Below are positions 5,201 to 5,284 of a DNA stretch of 5,284 nt, one piece after another. Under the pieces are notes generated by a model, which saw only the letters and a list, made by a program, of their open reading frames with translations, had not been told where the DNA came from and did not search any database. Location of the stretch: NCBI GenBank assembly GCA_026225435.1, contig JAMFST010000677.1, forward strand, positions 1 to 5,284, in the 5' to 3' direction. The number at the start of each line of letters is the position of its first letter. Position 1 is the first letter of the stretch. The position numbers and the translations under genes were made by a program. The DNA comes from Labilithrix luteola. Lineage in GTDB: Bacteria; Myxococcota_A; Polyangia; Polyangiales; Polyangiaceae.

Positions 5201-5284
5201 ATGCGCGGCCCGTGGTTTGCGTCTGTCCCGCCCATGACCAAGACTATCGGCGCCCTGCTTTTGTCCATCACGCTCACCTCGATC
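5201..5284 (+). CDS. Start of an exported protein, cut by the window end
   Basis: An open plus-strand frame runs off the right edge. An ATG at 5201 directly follows the acuI-type stop codon, and a second in-frame ATG lies at 5234. From the second, the reading is MTKTIGALLLSITLTSI, a short basic start followed by a hydrophobic stretch that looks like the beginning of a signal peptide. The ATG at 5234 is therefore the more likely start. No clear ribosome binding site is visible before either ATG. Nothing can be said about function. Confidence 0.45.
   Translation, partial: MRGPWFASVPPMTKTIGALLLSITLTSI

Overview
The window is GC-rich DNA with strong G/C bias at third codon positions, dominated by CTC, GCC, GTC and CTG codons. 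A myxobacterium is the best guess, most likely of the Sorangium/Polyangium/Chondromyces group. This is inferred from codon use, from the alanine/proline-rich lipoprotein style, and from a pilin-type domain whose sequence pattern I associate with that group. Nothing in the window fixes the species.

Layout. Positions 1-1601 form a minus-strand run: a possible gene edge at the left end, a 64-residue proline-rich charged protein of unknown function, an OsmC-family peroxide/thiol protein, and upstream of that a CPBP (CAAX-type) intramembrane protease. The protease and OsmC genes are 26 bp apart and probably share a transcript. Between the protease and the next minus-strand gene lies a 44-residue plus-strand membrane protein gene (1637-1771). 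Next on the minus strand is a calcineurin-like metallophosphoesterase (1807-2442) in which a usually invariant metal-bridging Asp reads Asn. Upstream of it is a broken DUF4440 (SnoaL/NTF2-like) lipoprotein gene (2489-2771): signal peptide and C-terminal strands are present, but the middle is missing and the frame is shifted.

A 48-bp divergent gap separates this from a plus-strand 463-residue lipoprotein (2820-4211). Its last ~145 residues look like a type IV pilin body (end of helix alpha-1 plus globular domain) attached to a large exported domain. A 193-bp non-coding stretch (4212-4404) follows, with two clear hairpin elements and then a good ribosome binding site and ATG. These lead into an acuI/yhdH-type acryloyl-CoA reductase gene that has lost roughly its first 65 codons. 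The right edge holds the start of an exported protein cut by the window end.

How they fit together. There is no obvious single pathway; this looks like ordinary chromosomal accessory or housekeeping territory. Its distinctive features are the density of damaged or atypical genes (two internal deletions of similar size and one active-site substitution within about 3 kb) and the lipoprotein-pilin chimera. I did not find a defence island, CRISPR array, complete transposon, tRNA or rRNA.
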